A stretch of 46,273 nucleotides of DNA from Anaerovorax odorimutans (GCA_016841185.1 JAENZQ010000030.1:1-46273), one strand, 5' to 3'. Shown: positions 1-8,139, numbered from the stretch's first letter. Made by a program: numbers and translations. Notes: a model not told the origin generated them from the sequence alone.

Positions 1-1
1 A

Positions 2-286
2 GTTGCAAATGTATCCAGCTTTTTTACTTTATATGTAGTACTTTTTGTTTTAGGTACCGCTGTAGTATCCCTTGAAGGCATCGGTATGATAAGCGCCGCC
101 AGTTCAGTTGCTGCTACACTTGGCAATATCGGACCCGGTTTTGAACTTGTAGGAGCAACCCAGAATTACAGTTTCTTCAGCACACCTGTCAAGTTATTAT
201 TATCTTTTTTCATGTTAGCAGGTCGACTTGAATTATTTACCATTCTAACTTTACTTTCTCCCACATTCTGGAAAACAGAAAAATAA
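2..286 (+). CDS. TrkH-family potassium transporter, C-terminal fragment
   Basis: Only the last ~94 codons are in the window; the frame is open from base 2, so the gene begins upstream. The visible protein has a hydrophobic helix, then the segment NIGPGFELVGATQNYSFF, then KLLLSFFMLAGRLELFTIL and a PTFWK tail. This is the signature C-terminus of TrkH/KtrB-type K+ translocating subunits: the last pore loop with its selectivity-type glycine, the final transmembrane helix with GRLE, and the short cytoplasmic end. Such subunits carry K+ across the membrane together with a TrkA/KtrA regulatory protein, which would lie outside the window. The family call is firm; Trk versus Ktr subgroup cannot be decided from the fragment. 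Confidence 0.88.
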   Translation, partial: VANVSSFFTLYVVLFVLGTAVVSLEGIGMISAASSVAATLGNIGPGFELVGATQNYSFFSTPVKLLLSFFMLAGRLELFTILTLLSPTFWKTEK

Positions 287-428
287 AAAAAGATTGCGAT
301 TAAATGACGCGTCGCTAACCTTGATGACATATTCTAATAATTTTTAATGAGTTAGAAATGAATGCATTTTTTTTGTATGTTTTTCAATAATTAGGGAAAG
401 ATACAACATGAGAAAGGAGTGAATTTTT

Positions 429-629
429 TTGAAAAAATTAGTTCTTATATTAGTAATTATTGGAGCCTTAAATTGGGGCCTGATTGGTTTTTTCCAATAT
501 GATTTGGTGGCAGCAATTTTTGGCGGTCAGGTTTCTGCCTTCAGCAGAATCATCTATGCATTGGTAGGCATTGCAGGAATATACGCCATCACATTTCTTT
601 TCCGCGACAATCGAGTCCACACAGATTAA
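429..629 (+). CDS. DUF378 family small membrane protein (YuzA-like)
   Basis: This 66-aa protein has two hydrophobic helices. The first contains the DUF378 hallmark GALNWGLIGFFQYDLVAAIFG; the second is YALVGIAGIYAITFLF, and the protein ends in a short charged tail. The start is TTG at 429, chosen because an AAAGGAG ribosome binding site (413-419) sits at proper distance and the first codons read MKKLVL. The family is widespread in Firmicutes as short membrane proteins of unknown role. The gene stands alone: 140 bp after the TrkH gene and just ahead of a strong terminator. Function is unknown. Confidence 0.85.
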   Translation: MKKLVLILVIIGALNWGLIGFFQYDLVAAIFGGQVSAFSRIIYALVGIAGIYAITFLFRDNRVHTD

Positions 630-637
630 TTAGTCTA

Positions 638-665
638 ACAGCTAAGGCATGCCTTAGCTGTTTTT
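638..665 (+). terminator. Rho-independent terminator after DUF378 gene
   Basis: A perfect 24-base palindrome (638-661, core GGCATGCC) is followed by a short T run on the + strand. It lies nine bases after the DUF378 stop codon. The convergent nitrilase gene ends at 754 on the other strand, so the hairpin may slow transcription from both sides, but the T run favours the + direction. Confidence 0.8.
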
Positions 666-753
666 CATATTAAATTTGACCACAGATCCTCCCAGCACTT
701 AAAATGCTCTCAGTATCCTATTTCATTAATTTATCATGAATTTTCTTGTACTA

Positions 754-1578
754 TTACTTTAGTTTTGTAAGCTCTCTATAAGTTTCCACCTGTCTATCAG
801 TAAGCTGTGTATAATAACCCTGTCGAAACTTCTTTAATTCTAATAAGTCAAGCTCTCCCCAAATCATTCCGATTTGATCATTCAACATTTGTTTTATTTG
901 TCCAACAGGTCCTGTAATAACACTCTTTCCGAAGAATTCTAATTCAACATCTTTTCCTATCCAGTTGCTTGCTGCAATATAAATAATATTATCAAAAGAA
1001 CGGGCTTTTTGTACCAATACCCAATCATCTTCTTTAGGTCTTTCCCAAGCTGCAGGAACAGCAATAATTTCTGCGCCTTTCAGAGCAAGAATTCGCGCTG
1101 CCTCAGGAAATGCACAATCCCAACAGATCAGTATACCTACCCTTCCAAAAGGTGTATTAAATACAGGAAAATCCCTTCCACTATAAAACCACTGTGTCTC
1201 AAAATCTTTTACAAGATGCACTTTTCTATACTTACCAATTATTTCTCCAGTATCACTAACTATAACTGCTGTATTGAATAGCAATTGTTTTCTTCTATAT
1301 ATTGATTTTTCTGCAATGCCAAACACAATATGAACGCTAAATTTCCTTGCAATATCGGCTACCGCATGAATACTGCTTCCATTCGGATATTCTTCAGCCA
1401 TTTTAATATAACTGTCTCCGCATTCATAACCACATATAGTCAATTCCGGAAAGACAATAAGATCAATATCAGGTACTTTTTGTTTTATGCTATATGTCCA
1501 TTCTTTAATAGCATTTATGTTCTTTTTCTTATTCATTAACTCTGACTCGAATTGAACGCATGCAACCCTAGCTTTCAT
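754..1578 (-). CDS. Carbon-nitrogen hydrolase (nitrilase superfamily)
   Basis: The 274-aa protein has the full length of the nitrilase/amidase superfamily. All three catalytic residues are visible: Glu45 in FPELTICGY, Lys119 in GKYRKVHL, and Cys152 in ILICWDCAFPEAAR. Members hydrolyse amides, N-carbamoyl compounds (ureidopropionase, N-carbamoylputrescine amidase) or omega-amides in the cytoplasm; sequence reading does not fix the substrate. It is the last gene of a five-gene leftward operon headed by an agmatinase-like ureohydrolase, 30 bp after the alcohol dehydrogenase gene, so it probably acts late in breakdown of a guanidino or amide compound. The ATG has a GAGGTGAGG ribosome site just upstream. 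Confidence 0.9.
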   Translation of the reverse strand: MKARVACVQFESELMNKKKNINAIKEWTYSIKQKVPDIDLIVFPELTICGYECGDSYIKMAEEYPNGSSIHAVADIARKFSVHIVFGIAEKSIYRRKQLLFNTAVIVSDTGEIIGKYRKVHLVKDFETQWFYSGRDFPVFNTPFGRVGILICWDCAFPEAARILALKGAEIIAVPAAWERPKEDDWVLVQKARSFDNIIYIAASNWIGKDVELEFFGKSVITGPVGQIKQMLNDQIGMIWGELDLLELKKFRQGYYTQLTDRQVETYRELTKLK

Positions 1579-1608
1579 GCCCTCACCTCATCTCAACTTA
1601 AATATATC

Positions 1609-2769
1609 TTAATCTTCCTGAAATGCCGAACAAAGAACCTCCAAATAACCGTCTGTATCTATATCTCTGGCATTATCCTGGCTTAGAAGATTAGCAGCAG
1701 AAGTTTGAGCAATAGTAAAAAAGTTTTCTTGTTTGATATATTTTAATTCTTTTAGTTTTGGTATTTTAACAGCATTGCATAGTTCTTTAATCACACTTAC
1801 TCCCTCTTCGGCAATCTCCATCTTTGTTTTTCCTATTGGGTCAACTCCCATCTTTGATGCAACCATTGCATGTTTTTCTACATCCGCAGGAATATTATAT
1901 TTAAAAATATGCGGGAGAAATATAGAGTTACAAACTCCATGAGGCGTATCATACCAAGCTCCTATAGTTTCAGAAATAGCATGAACGGCACCTACATTTG
2001 AATTGATAAAAGCTATACCTGCCATAGTACTTGCATTCATCATGCTTGCACGCGCTTTTAAGTCATATCCTTTTTCTACGGCTTTTTGTACATTTTTATT
2101 AATCTGTTCAATCGCATATAGAGCAATGGCATCTGTTATTGGCTGCGCTGCTTTGCAAGTATATGCTTCTATTGCATGTGTCAAAGCATCGATCCCGGTA
2201 GAGGCTGTTAATGAAGGAGGAAGAGATAAGGTAATTTCCGGATCCGTAATAGCAACTTTTGGAATTAAACGAACAGGGTCGAAGATACTCATTTTATACT
2301 TTCTTTCACTGTCTGTAATAACAGCAACAAAGGTTACTTCACTTCCAGTTCCTGATGTGGTAGGTATGCATATAACCGGCAGCATTACTTCTTTCAGGGC
2401 CTTTCCGTCCCAATCCCTGCAAGTTCCGCCATTAGTCACCAATGCTGCCGTAGCCTTACATTGGTCCATTGAACTGCCTCCGCCCAAACCGATTATGGCA
2501 TCCACCTTTTCTTTCTTTGCAAGTTGAGTTGATAACCCGCAGTCTTCATCTCTCGGATTAGGACGCACATCCTTATATACGGCATAATCAATATCTGAAG
2601 CTTCCAAACTTTTTATTATCTTTTTCATTGCATCACTTTTAGCTAGAAATGAATCTGTAATGATCAGAACTTTCTTAGCTCCTATTTCCAATGCCTCTTT
2701 CCCTACTAATTGTATCGTGCCTGCTCCTGATACCACTTTAGTTGCATGATAAAAATTTTGTGAATTCAT
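1609..2769 (-). CDS. Iron-containing alcohol dehydrogenase
   Basis: A group III (iron-containing) NAD(P)-dependent alcohol dehydrogenase of 386 aa, about the family's usual length. Visible are the GGGSSMDQCKA dinucleotide-binding loop near residue 95, the metal-binding helix segment GIDALTHAIEAYT, and the second metal motif HAISETIGAWYDTPHGVCNS. It likely interconverts an alcohol and an aldehyde. Within this operon a role such as reducing an aldehyde left after deamination (for example succinate semialdehyde to 4-hydroxybutyrate) is possible but inferred. I chose the ATG at 2769, not the one 18 bp upstream, because AGAAGGA lies at ideal distance only from 2769. It sits 46 bp after the permease gene. 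Confidence 0.9.
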   Translation of the reverse strand: MNSQNFYHATKVVSGAGTIQLVGKEALEIGAKKVLIITDSFLAKSDAMKKIIKSLEASDIDYAVYKDVRPNPRDEDCGLSTQLAKKEKVDAIIGLGGGSSMDQCKATAALVTNGGTCRDWDGKALKEVMLPVICIPTTSGTGSEVTFVAVITDSERKYKMSIFDPVRLIPKVAITDPEITLSLPPSLTASTGIDALTHAIEAYTCKAAQPITDAIALYAIEQINKNVQKAVEKGYDLKARASMMNASTMAGIAFINSNVGAVHAISETIGAWYDTPHGVCNSIFLPHIFKYNIPADVEKHAMVASKMGVDPIGKTKMEIAEEGVSVIKELCNAVKIPKLKELKYIKQENFFTIAQTSAANLLSQDNARDIDTDGYLEVLCSAFQED

Positions 2770-2814
2770 TTTTATTCCTTCTTTCATTTGTATTAAATCT
2801 TCTTAATCATAATC

Positions 2815-4221
2815 TTATTTATAGCCTCCAACATTATTTTTCAATAATAATACTTTACCCAGTATATAATAGAGAGCCCCTGAAAATATTACCGATGCTC
2901 CTGATGCGGTAATATACTTAAAGGGTTCTTTATAGGCTAAAGTAACAGGATTAAGAAACAGAAGGTAGAAGGGCATTCCAACTAAAAACACAAAAATAGC
3001 CACCCAGTTTATACCCTTCCAGAAGTTATACTTCGATGTCTCTGTTCTGTTATATAAACTGCGAATGTCAAGATTTTGTTTTCTGAATATAAAATAGTCT
3101 ACGAAATTAATGGCCACTAATGGACAATAAAAGGTACAGGTTATACCCAGAAGAATATAAAAATTATCATAAATTTGGGAAGGCCAAAGAATTAAACCAA
3201 TCACACAAGGCAACAAAAAAAGCATTACTGTTGTTCCCCAGCTTCTTTTTTGGAATGCCTTTATCATCTTTAGCCCTAAACACATATTATATACAACAAT
3301 AGAATTTGATGTTAAATTTGCTATTGCCACAAAAATCAAAGCAATTATACCAAGAATTATGCCTCCCAGTGGAATCATCCATTCTGTGGGATCGCTACTT
3401 CCAATTGTCAAAGCTGCTGCTACCCCGATGGCCGTTCCAATTGTGGCAGCGATTACAAGGCCTACGATATTAGGCCAAAAGGCTGCTTTAGTGCTCTTGC
3501 AGAGTCGTGCCATGCCTCCCATATTCGGCCACCAGGATAAACCGGCTCCGAGATTTAATTCAAAAGCAATTAAAAAATTAACCCAATCGCTTTCAAAAGG
3601 AAACAGAGGCTTAGCATTAATAATGGTAGCCCATCCAACATCTTTTGAAATAATTATCAGCATACCAATCATAACAATAATTAACATAGGTGCGACTATT
3701 GCATTTAAAGTCTTCATAACCAAAGGGCCTTTCCATACAATAATCCATACAAGAAACACGGCTATTATTGACATTATGCCTACAAACCCTGCCCCCATGG
3801 TTTCCGTTCCTACGGCAACACTGGTTAAATTATCTACTGATCTTGCGAACATGATAGAAAGCACGATAATCCAAGCTATCTGAAAAATAACGATACATGC
3901 CATCAATATATAAGTTCCGCTTCTTCCCAAATAACTATTTGCATTGGTATAGTTATCTGTACCGTATTTAGCACCAGGTAAAGTGGTACCCATAATCATA
4001 ATCAGGACTGCCACCATATTACCCGATATAGTTGCTATTACCGAAGTCCAAAAACCAACAAATAACGATAAAGTTCCTCCGATTAAAAAACACCATGTCG
4101 CAATCGCAAAGCCAATGTTAATATAAGAATTATCTAAAATATTATAAGGCCGTTCTTCCTTTAAAACAGGCAGCACTCCAAATTGAGCCTCGCTGTTTGC
4201 TTCAAAATTCTTATTCTTCAT
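2815..4221 (-). CDS. NCS1-family nucleobase/nitrogen-compound permease
   Basis: A 468-aa integral membrane protein with about twelve hydrophobic segments. It carries NCS1 (cytosine/purine, uracil, allantoin) features: the early block NIGFAIATWCFLIGGTLSLFVGFW, the SWWPNMGGMARL region in the middle, and NSIVVYNMCLGL later. NCS1 carriers import nucleobases, hydantoins, allantoin and related ring or ureido compounds with H+ or Na+. The start has an AAAGGAG site 9 bases upstream. It lies 18 bp downstream of the 72-aa membrane protein gene and upstream of the alcohol dehydrogenase gene, so it is the likely uptake system for the substrate of the operon's hydrolases. The exact substrate cannot be told. 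Confidence 0.9.
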   Translation of the reverse strand: MKNKNFEANSEAQFGVLPVLKEERPYNILDNSYINIGFAIATWCFLIGGTLSLFVGFWTSVIATISGNMVAVLIMIMGTTLPGAKYGTDNYTNANSYLGRSGTYILMACIVIFQIAWIIVLSIMFARSVDNLTSVAVGTETMGAGFVGIMSIIAVFLVWIIVWKGPLVMKTLNAIVAPMLIIVMIGMLIIISKDVGWATIINAKPLFPFESDWVNFLIAFELNLGAGLSWWPNMGGMARLCKSTKAAFWPNIVGLVIAATIGTAIGVAAALTIGSSDPTEWMIPLGGIILGIIALIFVAIANLTSNSIVVYNMCLGLKMIKAFQKRSWGTTVMLFLLPCVIGLILWPSQIYDNFYILLGITCTFYCPLVAINFVDYFIFRKQNLDIRSLYNRTETSKYNFWKGINWVAIFVFLVGMPFYLLFLNPVTLAYKEPFKYITASGASVIFSGALYYILGKVLLLKNNVGGYK

Positions 4222-4239
4222 ATCAATGCTCCTTTACTA

Positions 4240-4458
4240 TTATTCTATGCCAAGTAAAAATGCTTCAATAAAAACCGGCAACAAGCCAACTACAAAAATA
4301 AGTCCCATCACACATATCCAATCGGTTCTGCTTAACGAGGGAACAATATCACCTTGCTCTTCAATGATTGAAATTCTTTTGCAAAGTTCCTTTTCAATTT
4401 CCGGGTTAAGGCCCGTCCGCTCAGCCAACTCATTATAGACTTCATCATACTTTGTCAT
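4240..4458 (-). CDS. Small single-pass membrane protein in permease operon
   Basis: This 72-aa protein is not one I recognise. It has a charged, helical N-terminal half (residues 1-44, rich in Glu and Lys) and one hydrophobic helix at about residues 46-68 (WICVMGLIFVVGLLPVFIEAFLLG), ending with GIE. A strong AAGGAGG site precedes the ATG. It lies 18 bp ahead of the NCS1 permease gene and 65 bp after the ureohydrolase gene, all on one strand, so it is a genuine operon member. The position suggests a small partner or assembly subunit for the permease; that is inference. Coding status is well supported by its ribosome site and fit between neighbours. Confidence 0.75.
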   Translation of the reverse strand: MTKYDEVYNELAERTGLNPEIEKELCKRISIIEEQGDIVPSLSRTDWICVMGLIFVVGLLPVFIEAFLLGIE

Positions 4459-4523
4459 TCTTTTAACCTCCTTTTTATTAAGTTATGTGCTGCAACACCT
4501 TTAGATTTAATCCTCCCTTCAAA

Positions 4524-5471
4524 CTACTTCTTTTTATTTGATGCGATTTGAGTGATAAACTCATAAATGATTCCTGCGGCTGCAAAGGATGTGATATCCC
4601 CATGATCACTTGCAGGAAGCACTTCAACCAAATCAAAACCCTTAAAATTCAAACCCCTAAGGCCTTTTCTCACCAGCTCCTGAGCTTCCCATGTAGTAAA
4701 TCCCCCGATTTCAGGAGTACCGGTTCCCGGCGCATATGCAGGATCAAGAAAATCGATATCAAACGAAACCAATACCGGCGTACCATCCCCTGTTTTTTTC
4801 TGTATCCGTTCTGCTGCAAAATCGATTCCCTTCCTGTGAATATCTCCCGACGTCAGAACTTCAAATCCAAATTCTCTTGCATCTTTGATATCTCCCGGCT
4901 CATATAAAGGGCCTCTCATGCCGAGCTGAATAGATTTCTCCGGGATCAGGCACCCTTCTTCCAGAGCTCTCCTGAATGGTGTACCGTGGGTATATCTCAT
5001 TCCCCAGTAGTTGTCCCATGTATCGCTGTGGGAATCGAAATGTACCAGCGCAACCGGGCCATTGGCTTCTTTCAGTGCCCTCAGTTCTCCTAAGGAGATA
5101 GAATGATCTCCTCCAATGCAAATTGGGATCACGCCCTTTTTATATACAGGCTTTAACTGGTCTATCATTCTTTCATATGTTTCCAGAATATAACCCGGGA
5201 TGATATCGATATCACCGTAATCGGCTCCGGAAACATGTTCAAAAATATTGATATCCTGTTCATAATTGTAGGGCCTAAGTAATATTGATGCCTCCCTCAC
5301 TGCCTGCGGGCCAAATCTTGCCCCGCTTCTGAAAGAGCATCCGGTATCAAATGGAACCCCTGTTACAATAAAATCAACGTCCTCTAATGCTTGTATCTCC
5401 GGCAATCTCATAAAAGTACGATTACCGCAAAACCTGGGTGACTTGGATGAATCGATTGGCTGATATTTCAT
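4524..5471 (-). CDS. Agmatinase/guanidino-acid ureohydrolase family protein
   Basis: A 315-aa member of the arginase/agmatinase family, which uses two metal ions to split a guanidino group and release urea. The metal ligands are visible: His in IGGDHSIS, the Asp and His cluster HFDSHSDTWD, and the Asp pair in SFDIDFLDPAYAPGTGTPE. The segment CSFRSGARFGPQAVREASILLRPYN resembles guanidinobutyrase/guanidinopropionase-type enzymes as much as classic agmatinase, so substrate (agmatine versus a guanidino acid) is open. The start at 5471 was chosen over the ATG 18 bp upstream because GGAGAGG lies at correct distance. It is the first gene of the operon, about 30 bp after the predicted sigma-54 transcription start. 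Confidence 0.9.
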   Translation of the reverse strand: MKYQPIDSSKSPRFCGNRTFMRLPEIQALEDVDFIVTGVPFDTGCSFRSGARFGPQAVREASILLRPYNYEQDINIFEHVSGADYGDIDIIPGYILETYERMIDQLKPVYKKGVIPICIGGDHSISLGELRALKEANGPVALVHFDSHSDTWDNYWGMRYTHGTPFRRALEEGCLIPEKSIQLGMRGPLYEPGDIKDAREFGFEVLTSGDIHRKGIDFAAERIQKKTGDGTPVLVSFDIDFLDPAYAPGTGTPEIGGFTTWEAQELVRKGLRGLNFKGFDLVEVLPASDHGDITSFAAAGIIYEFITQIASNKKK

Positions 5472-5514
5472 GTTTTCCTCTCCTATCATAAAAATTGCAT
5501 ATTATTTTCATTTC

Positions 5515-5530
5515 GCAAACTTCATGCCAA
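5515..5530 (-). promoter_or_regulatory. Sigma-54 (-24/-12) promoter of ureohydrolase operon
   Basis: Read on the minus strand the bases are TTGGCATGAAGTTTGC, a near-perfect match to the sigma-54 consensus TGGCAYR-N4-TTGCW. The invariant GG is at 5528-5527 and the GC at 5516-5515, giving a predicted start near 5503 and a leader of about 30 bases before the ureohydrolase ATG. The adjacent gene encodes a sigma-54 enhancer-binding protein, which fits well. Confidence 0.88.
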
Positions 5531-5569
5531 TACATTTTTCCTTAAAAACGGGCATTTTATATAAAGCAA

Positions 5570-5605
5570 CAAGACTATTTATTCATTTGTGAATAAATAG
5601 TCTTG
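5570..5605. promoter_or_regulatory. Upstream activator dyad 1 (extended inverted repeat)
   Basis: The core TATTCATTTGTGAATA (5580-5595) lies inside a perfect 36-bp inverted repeat with 16-bp arms and a 4-base centre. It continues as an imperfect stem to about 5562-5613. The core is shared with two further dyads at 5660 and 5680. Its centre is about 85 bp upstream of the predicted sigma-54 start, a usual place for an enhancer-binding protein. The long stem could also help terminate the upstream regulator transcript. Confidence 0.72.
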
Positions 5606-5659
5606 TTTGCTTTACTTCAGTGTTAATAAATCTTCAGATTTTTCAAATACTTTCATGGC

Positions 5660-5675
5660 TATTCATATATGAATA
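5660..5675. promoter_or_regulatory. Upstream activator dyad 2
   Basis: TATTCATATATGAATA, a perfect dyad with the same TATTCA-N4-TGAATA arms as dyads 1 and 3. Its centre is 80 bp from dyad 1 and about 165 bp upstream of the predicted sigma-54 start. Confidence 0.72.
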
Positions 5676-5679
5676 GGTT

Positions 5680-5695
5680 TATTCACGTGTGAATA
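5680..5695. promoter_or_regulatory. Upstream activator dyad 3
   Basis: TATTCACGTGTGAATA, the third perfect TATTCA-N4-TGAATA dyad, lying inside a longer 24-bp palindrome. It is centred exactly 20 bp (about two helical turns) from dyad 2, so both sites face the same side of the DNA, as expected for cooperative binding of an enhancer-binding protein. Confidence 0.72.
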
Positions 5696-5870
5696 AACCG
5701 TATCCGCAGATTTGCCTAAGCTGCAAAAGAAAACTTTGCCCACGCAAAGCATATTTCTATAGATAATAAAAGGTATATTCAAGGATGAAGATAGCCTTCT
5801 TAAATATTGATTTTTATTCATTTTGGATTTTAATAATGCCCGGCAAATACTTAACCCCTATATTGAAAGG

Positions 5871-7514
5871 CTACCTGTCGGATAGAAGAATATGCTTTTT
5901 AATTTTTCTAACTGCTGTCGGCTGGCTAATGCCTAATTCTTTGGCGACCCCTACGGTAGTTTTTCTCTTTTCATAAGCCTCAATTACCATTTGTCTTTCC
6001 ACTTCTTCAAGGGCCTCTTCCAAAGTATCGTATTTTCTTTTCGAGTTATTTTTTTTCATGATTTGTGGAATTAGAGAAACATCAATAATATCCTGCTTTG
6101 AAACCAAAACCATTCTTTCTATTAAATTCTCAAGCTCTCTGATATTTCCTGGCCACTCATATTTCATGAAATAGTCAAATATTTCCGACTTAAAGGTTTT
6201 ATTCTGGTAATATTTTTTATTATATTTATCGAGAAAATACATACTGAGATGAATAATATCATCCTTGCGTTCTCGTATGGGCGGCAACTCAATATAAATA
6301 ACATTCAACCTATAATATAGATCTTCTCTGAACAATCCCTTGCTGATAAGGTTTTTTAAATTCCTGTTTGTTGCTGTAATTAATCTGAAATCAACACTAA
6401 TATTTTCGGTTCCTCCAATGCGTGTAATTTTCTTATCTTGTATCACTTTAAGGAGTTTCATTTGCAGGTTTAACGGCAACTCTCCAATCTCATCCAAAAA
6501 TAATGTACCGCAATCCGCAAGCTCAATGAGCCCAACTTTTCCTTTAACATTTGCGCCGGTAAATGCGCCCTTCTCGTATCCGAATAATTCGGACTCTAAA
6601 AGGTTCTCAGGAATAGCACCGCAATCTATTTCTATAAGAGGGCCTTCAGCACGTCCACTCTTGGAATGTATAATCCGGGCAAACATAGTCTTTCCTACAC
6701 CTGATTCACCTTCAATAAGTATACTGGCATCAAATTCAGAGACTCTGTATATCGTATCTATTACATTTTGAATCTTTTTACTGTTTCCAACAACATCCGG
6801 ATAACTTTTGTTTTTTCCTCTTAATTCTTCTATTTCCGCAGTAAATCTCTCCACCTTGTTTTCAAGCAAAGCATATTGCTCTTTTAGTTTAACGAAATCC
6901 GTTAAGTCTCTGGTGAAACTAATAACTTTTAATATGTCACCTTGTTGGTTTTTAACAGGAGCAGCAGTCACAATCAGCTTTCGGCCATCCCCGGTTTCTT
7001 GCATCATGGTAACCTGTTCTCCACATTTTAAAACTTTTGCAGTAATAGAAGGCTTGAAAATCCCCATTCTTTCCAGTTCAAAAACACTTCGACCTTCCAC
7101 TTCCTCTTTCTTTACATTATAAACTTTTTCGAAAGATTCATAAGCCCTTGTAATAATGCCTTTTCCATCTGTTATAAGAATGTCATCATGTATCGCATTG
7201 AGAAAAATATCCACCTCATCTTTTAATGCTTTAACCTTCTCTGTATTTAATAAGGTTCTTTCTATTTCCAATGTTTTATATATGATGAATATATCTTGAC
7301 CCTTCCATGTACCCAGATGGTTAATAATGATTTCAGTATCATCCAAATTGCTCAATTCTATCCTTTTTTTGTCTTCTTTCATTTTTTTGAAAAGGTTTTT
7401 TAACTCAGCATTAATTAAGGCATAAGACTGTGCAATGTCATTAAGCCTAATCGTTTCGCTTTCAGCATTGTATAAATAAACCGCCTCTTTAAAACAACTG
7501 ATAAAATCATTCAT
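5871..7514 (-). CDS. Sigma-54-dependent transcriptional activator (PAS, AAA+, Fis)
   Basis: A 547-aa enhancer-binding protein. Residues ~1-100 are an unassigned sensor region, ~105-215 a PAS domain, ~215-235 a coiled linker, ~240-470 the AAA+ sigma-54 activation domain, and ~500-545 a Fis/TyrR-like helix-turn-helix (TTVGVAKELGISQPTAVRKI). The AAA+ domain shows Walker A GESGVGKT, the sigma-54-contacting GAFTGA loop in GYEKGAFTGAN, Walker B TLFLDEIGELP and the FREDLYYRLNV arginine-finger region. The start at 7514 was chosen because GGAG lies 8 bases upstream; GTG at 7523 and ATG at 7520 crowd that site. It lies directly upstream of the ureohydrolase operon, in the same direction, and most likely activates it through the three dyads. 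Confidence 0.93.
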   Translation of the reverse strand: MNDFISCFKEAVYLYNAESETIRLNDIAQSYALINAELKNLFKKMKEDKKRIELSNLDDTEIIINHLGTWKGQDIFIIYKTLEIERTLLNTEKVKALKDEVDIFLNAIHDDILITDGKGIITRAYESFEKVYNVKKEEVEGRSVFELERMGIFKPSITAKVLKCGEQVTMMQETGDGRKLIVTAAPVKNQQGDILKVISFTRDLTDFVKLKEQYALLENKVERFTAEIEELRGKNKSYPDVVGNSKKIQNVIDTIYRVSEFDASILIEGESGVGKTMFARIIHSKSGRAEGPLIEIDCGAIPENLLESELFGYEKGAFTGANVKGKVGLIELADCGTLFLDEIGELPLNLQMKLLKVIQDKKITRIGGTENISVDFRLITATNRNLKNLISKGLFREDLYYRLNVIYIELPPIRERKDDIIHLSMYFLDKYNKKYYQNKTFKSEIFDYFMKYEWPGNIRELENLIERMVLVSKQDIIDVSLIPQIMKKNNSKRKYDTLEEALEEVERQMVIEAYEKRKTTVGVAKELGISQPTAVRKIKKHILLSDR

Positions 7515-7567
7515 AACCATCACTCCGCTGCTATTTTATATTAATTTACATTATATCTTATTTGCAA

Positions 7568-7621
7568 CACTACTTATAGTGAAAAATAATTCAAACCCAA
7601 GTAGTCAAATCTGATTTGACT
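7568..7621. promoter_or_regulatory. Two dyads upstream of the sigma-54 activator gene
   Basis: The 277-bp gap between the activator gene and the next gene holds two inverted repeats: CACTA-CTTA-TAGTG (7568-7581) and AGTCAAAT-CTG-ATTTGACT (7603-7621). A TATAAT-like box lies nearer the gene on the minus strand (about 7546-7541). They are candidate operators for the activator gene; neither matches the TATTCA-N4-TGAATA dyads, so simple autoregulation through that site is not indicated. Confidence 0.4.
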
Positions 7622-7791
7622 TGTGGTATCTCCACTTATTTTTGCATTTCTATAACTACAAAATGTATGTTAACGCAATTTCCATGCCATTTAAGATAGA
7701 TATCAAATCATAACTCTACCAGCAAAAATAAAAAGTGACATACGTTTATGAATAATAATATAATTGGTTTGCCTTTTAGCAGCAAAAGTTT

Positions 7792-7995
7792 TTAGAATAA
7801 CAACTTTAAAAAAGCAATCACTATAAACCCTATTCCGAATACTAACAGAAGCGGCACAATGAATACCGGGAGAAATATCAAAATCAGTATTGGGAAAATG
7901 AGAATAATTAATATTTTTATCAATCCCATACCTAATTTTAATAAAAATAAAAAAATAAAAAATAAGAACATAAATCCAAATATTATTTCAAACAA
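7792..7995 (-). CDS. Small very hydrophobic membrane protein
   Basis: About 67 aa, almost entirely Ile, Leu, Phe and Val, forming two or three membrane helices with Pro residues at the turns (FPILILIFLPVFIVPLLL) and a lone Lys near the end. I chose the TTG at 7995 because AGAGGTGA lies five bases upstream; the GTG at 8004 falls inside that ribosome site. The gene is alone, 290 bp from the next gene. I do not recognise a family. Such low-complexity hydrophobic frames can be spurious in AT-rich DNA, but the good ribosome site argues for translation. Confidence 0.5.
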   Translation of the reverse strand: MFEIIFGFMFLFFIFLFLLKLGMGLIKILIILIFPILILIFLPVFIVPLLLVFGIGFIVIAFLKLLF

Positions 7996-8139
7996 TTGTC
8001 TCACCTCTTCTACAGTATATCTCTGATGAATTAGACCATTGTTTAAAAAATGTTAGAGTATTATTAGAAATATTTTGCAAAAAGGTCCCAAAATAATAAT
8101 GCCCTTCCGTATTCTTTAATAAAGAAAAGGAGGGTTTAT

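Noticed and set aside
2003-2527. 174-codon open frame opposite the alcohol dehydrogenase gene
   Set aside because: It lies wholly antisense to a clear conserved gene and has no domain or proper ribosome site.
3359-3883. 174-codon open frame opposite the NCS1 permease gene
   Set aside because: It is antisense shadow of hydrophobic codons in the permease; no recognisable protein.
5785-5976. 63-codon + strand frame at the end of the sigma-54 activator gene
   Set aside because: Mostly antisense to the activator's helix-turn-helix coding end and has no ribosome site.
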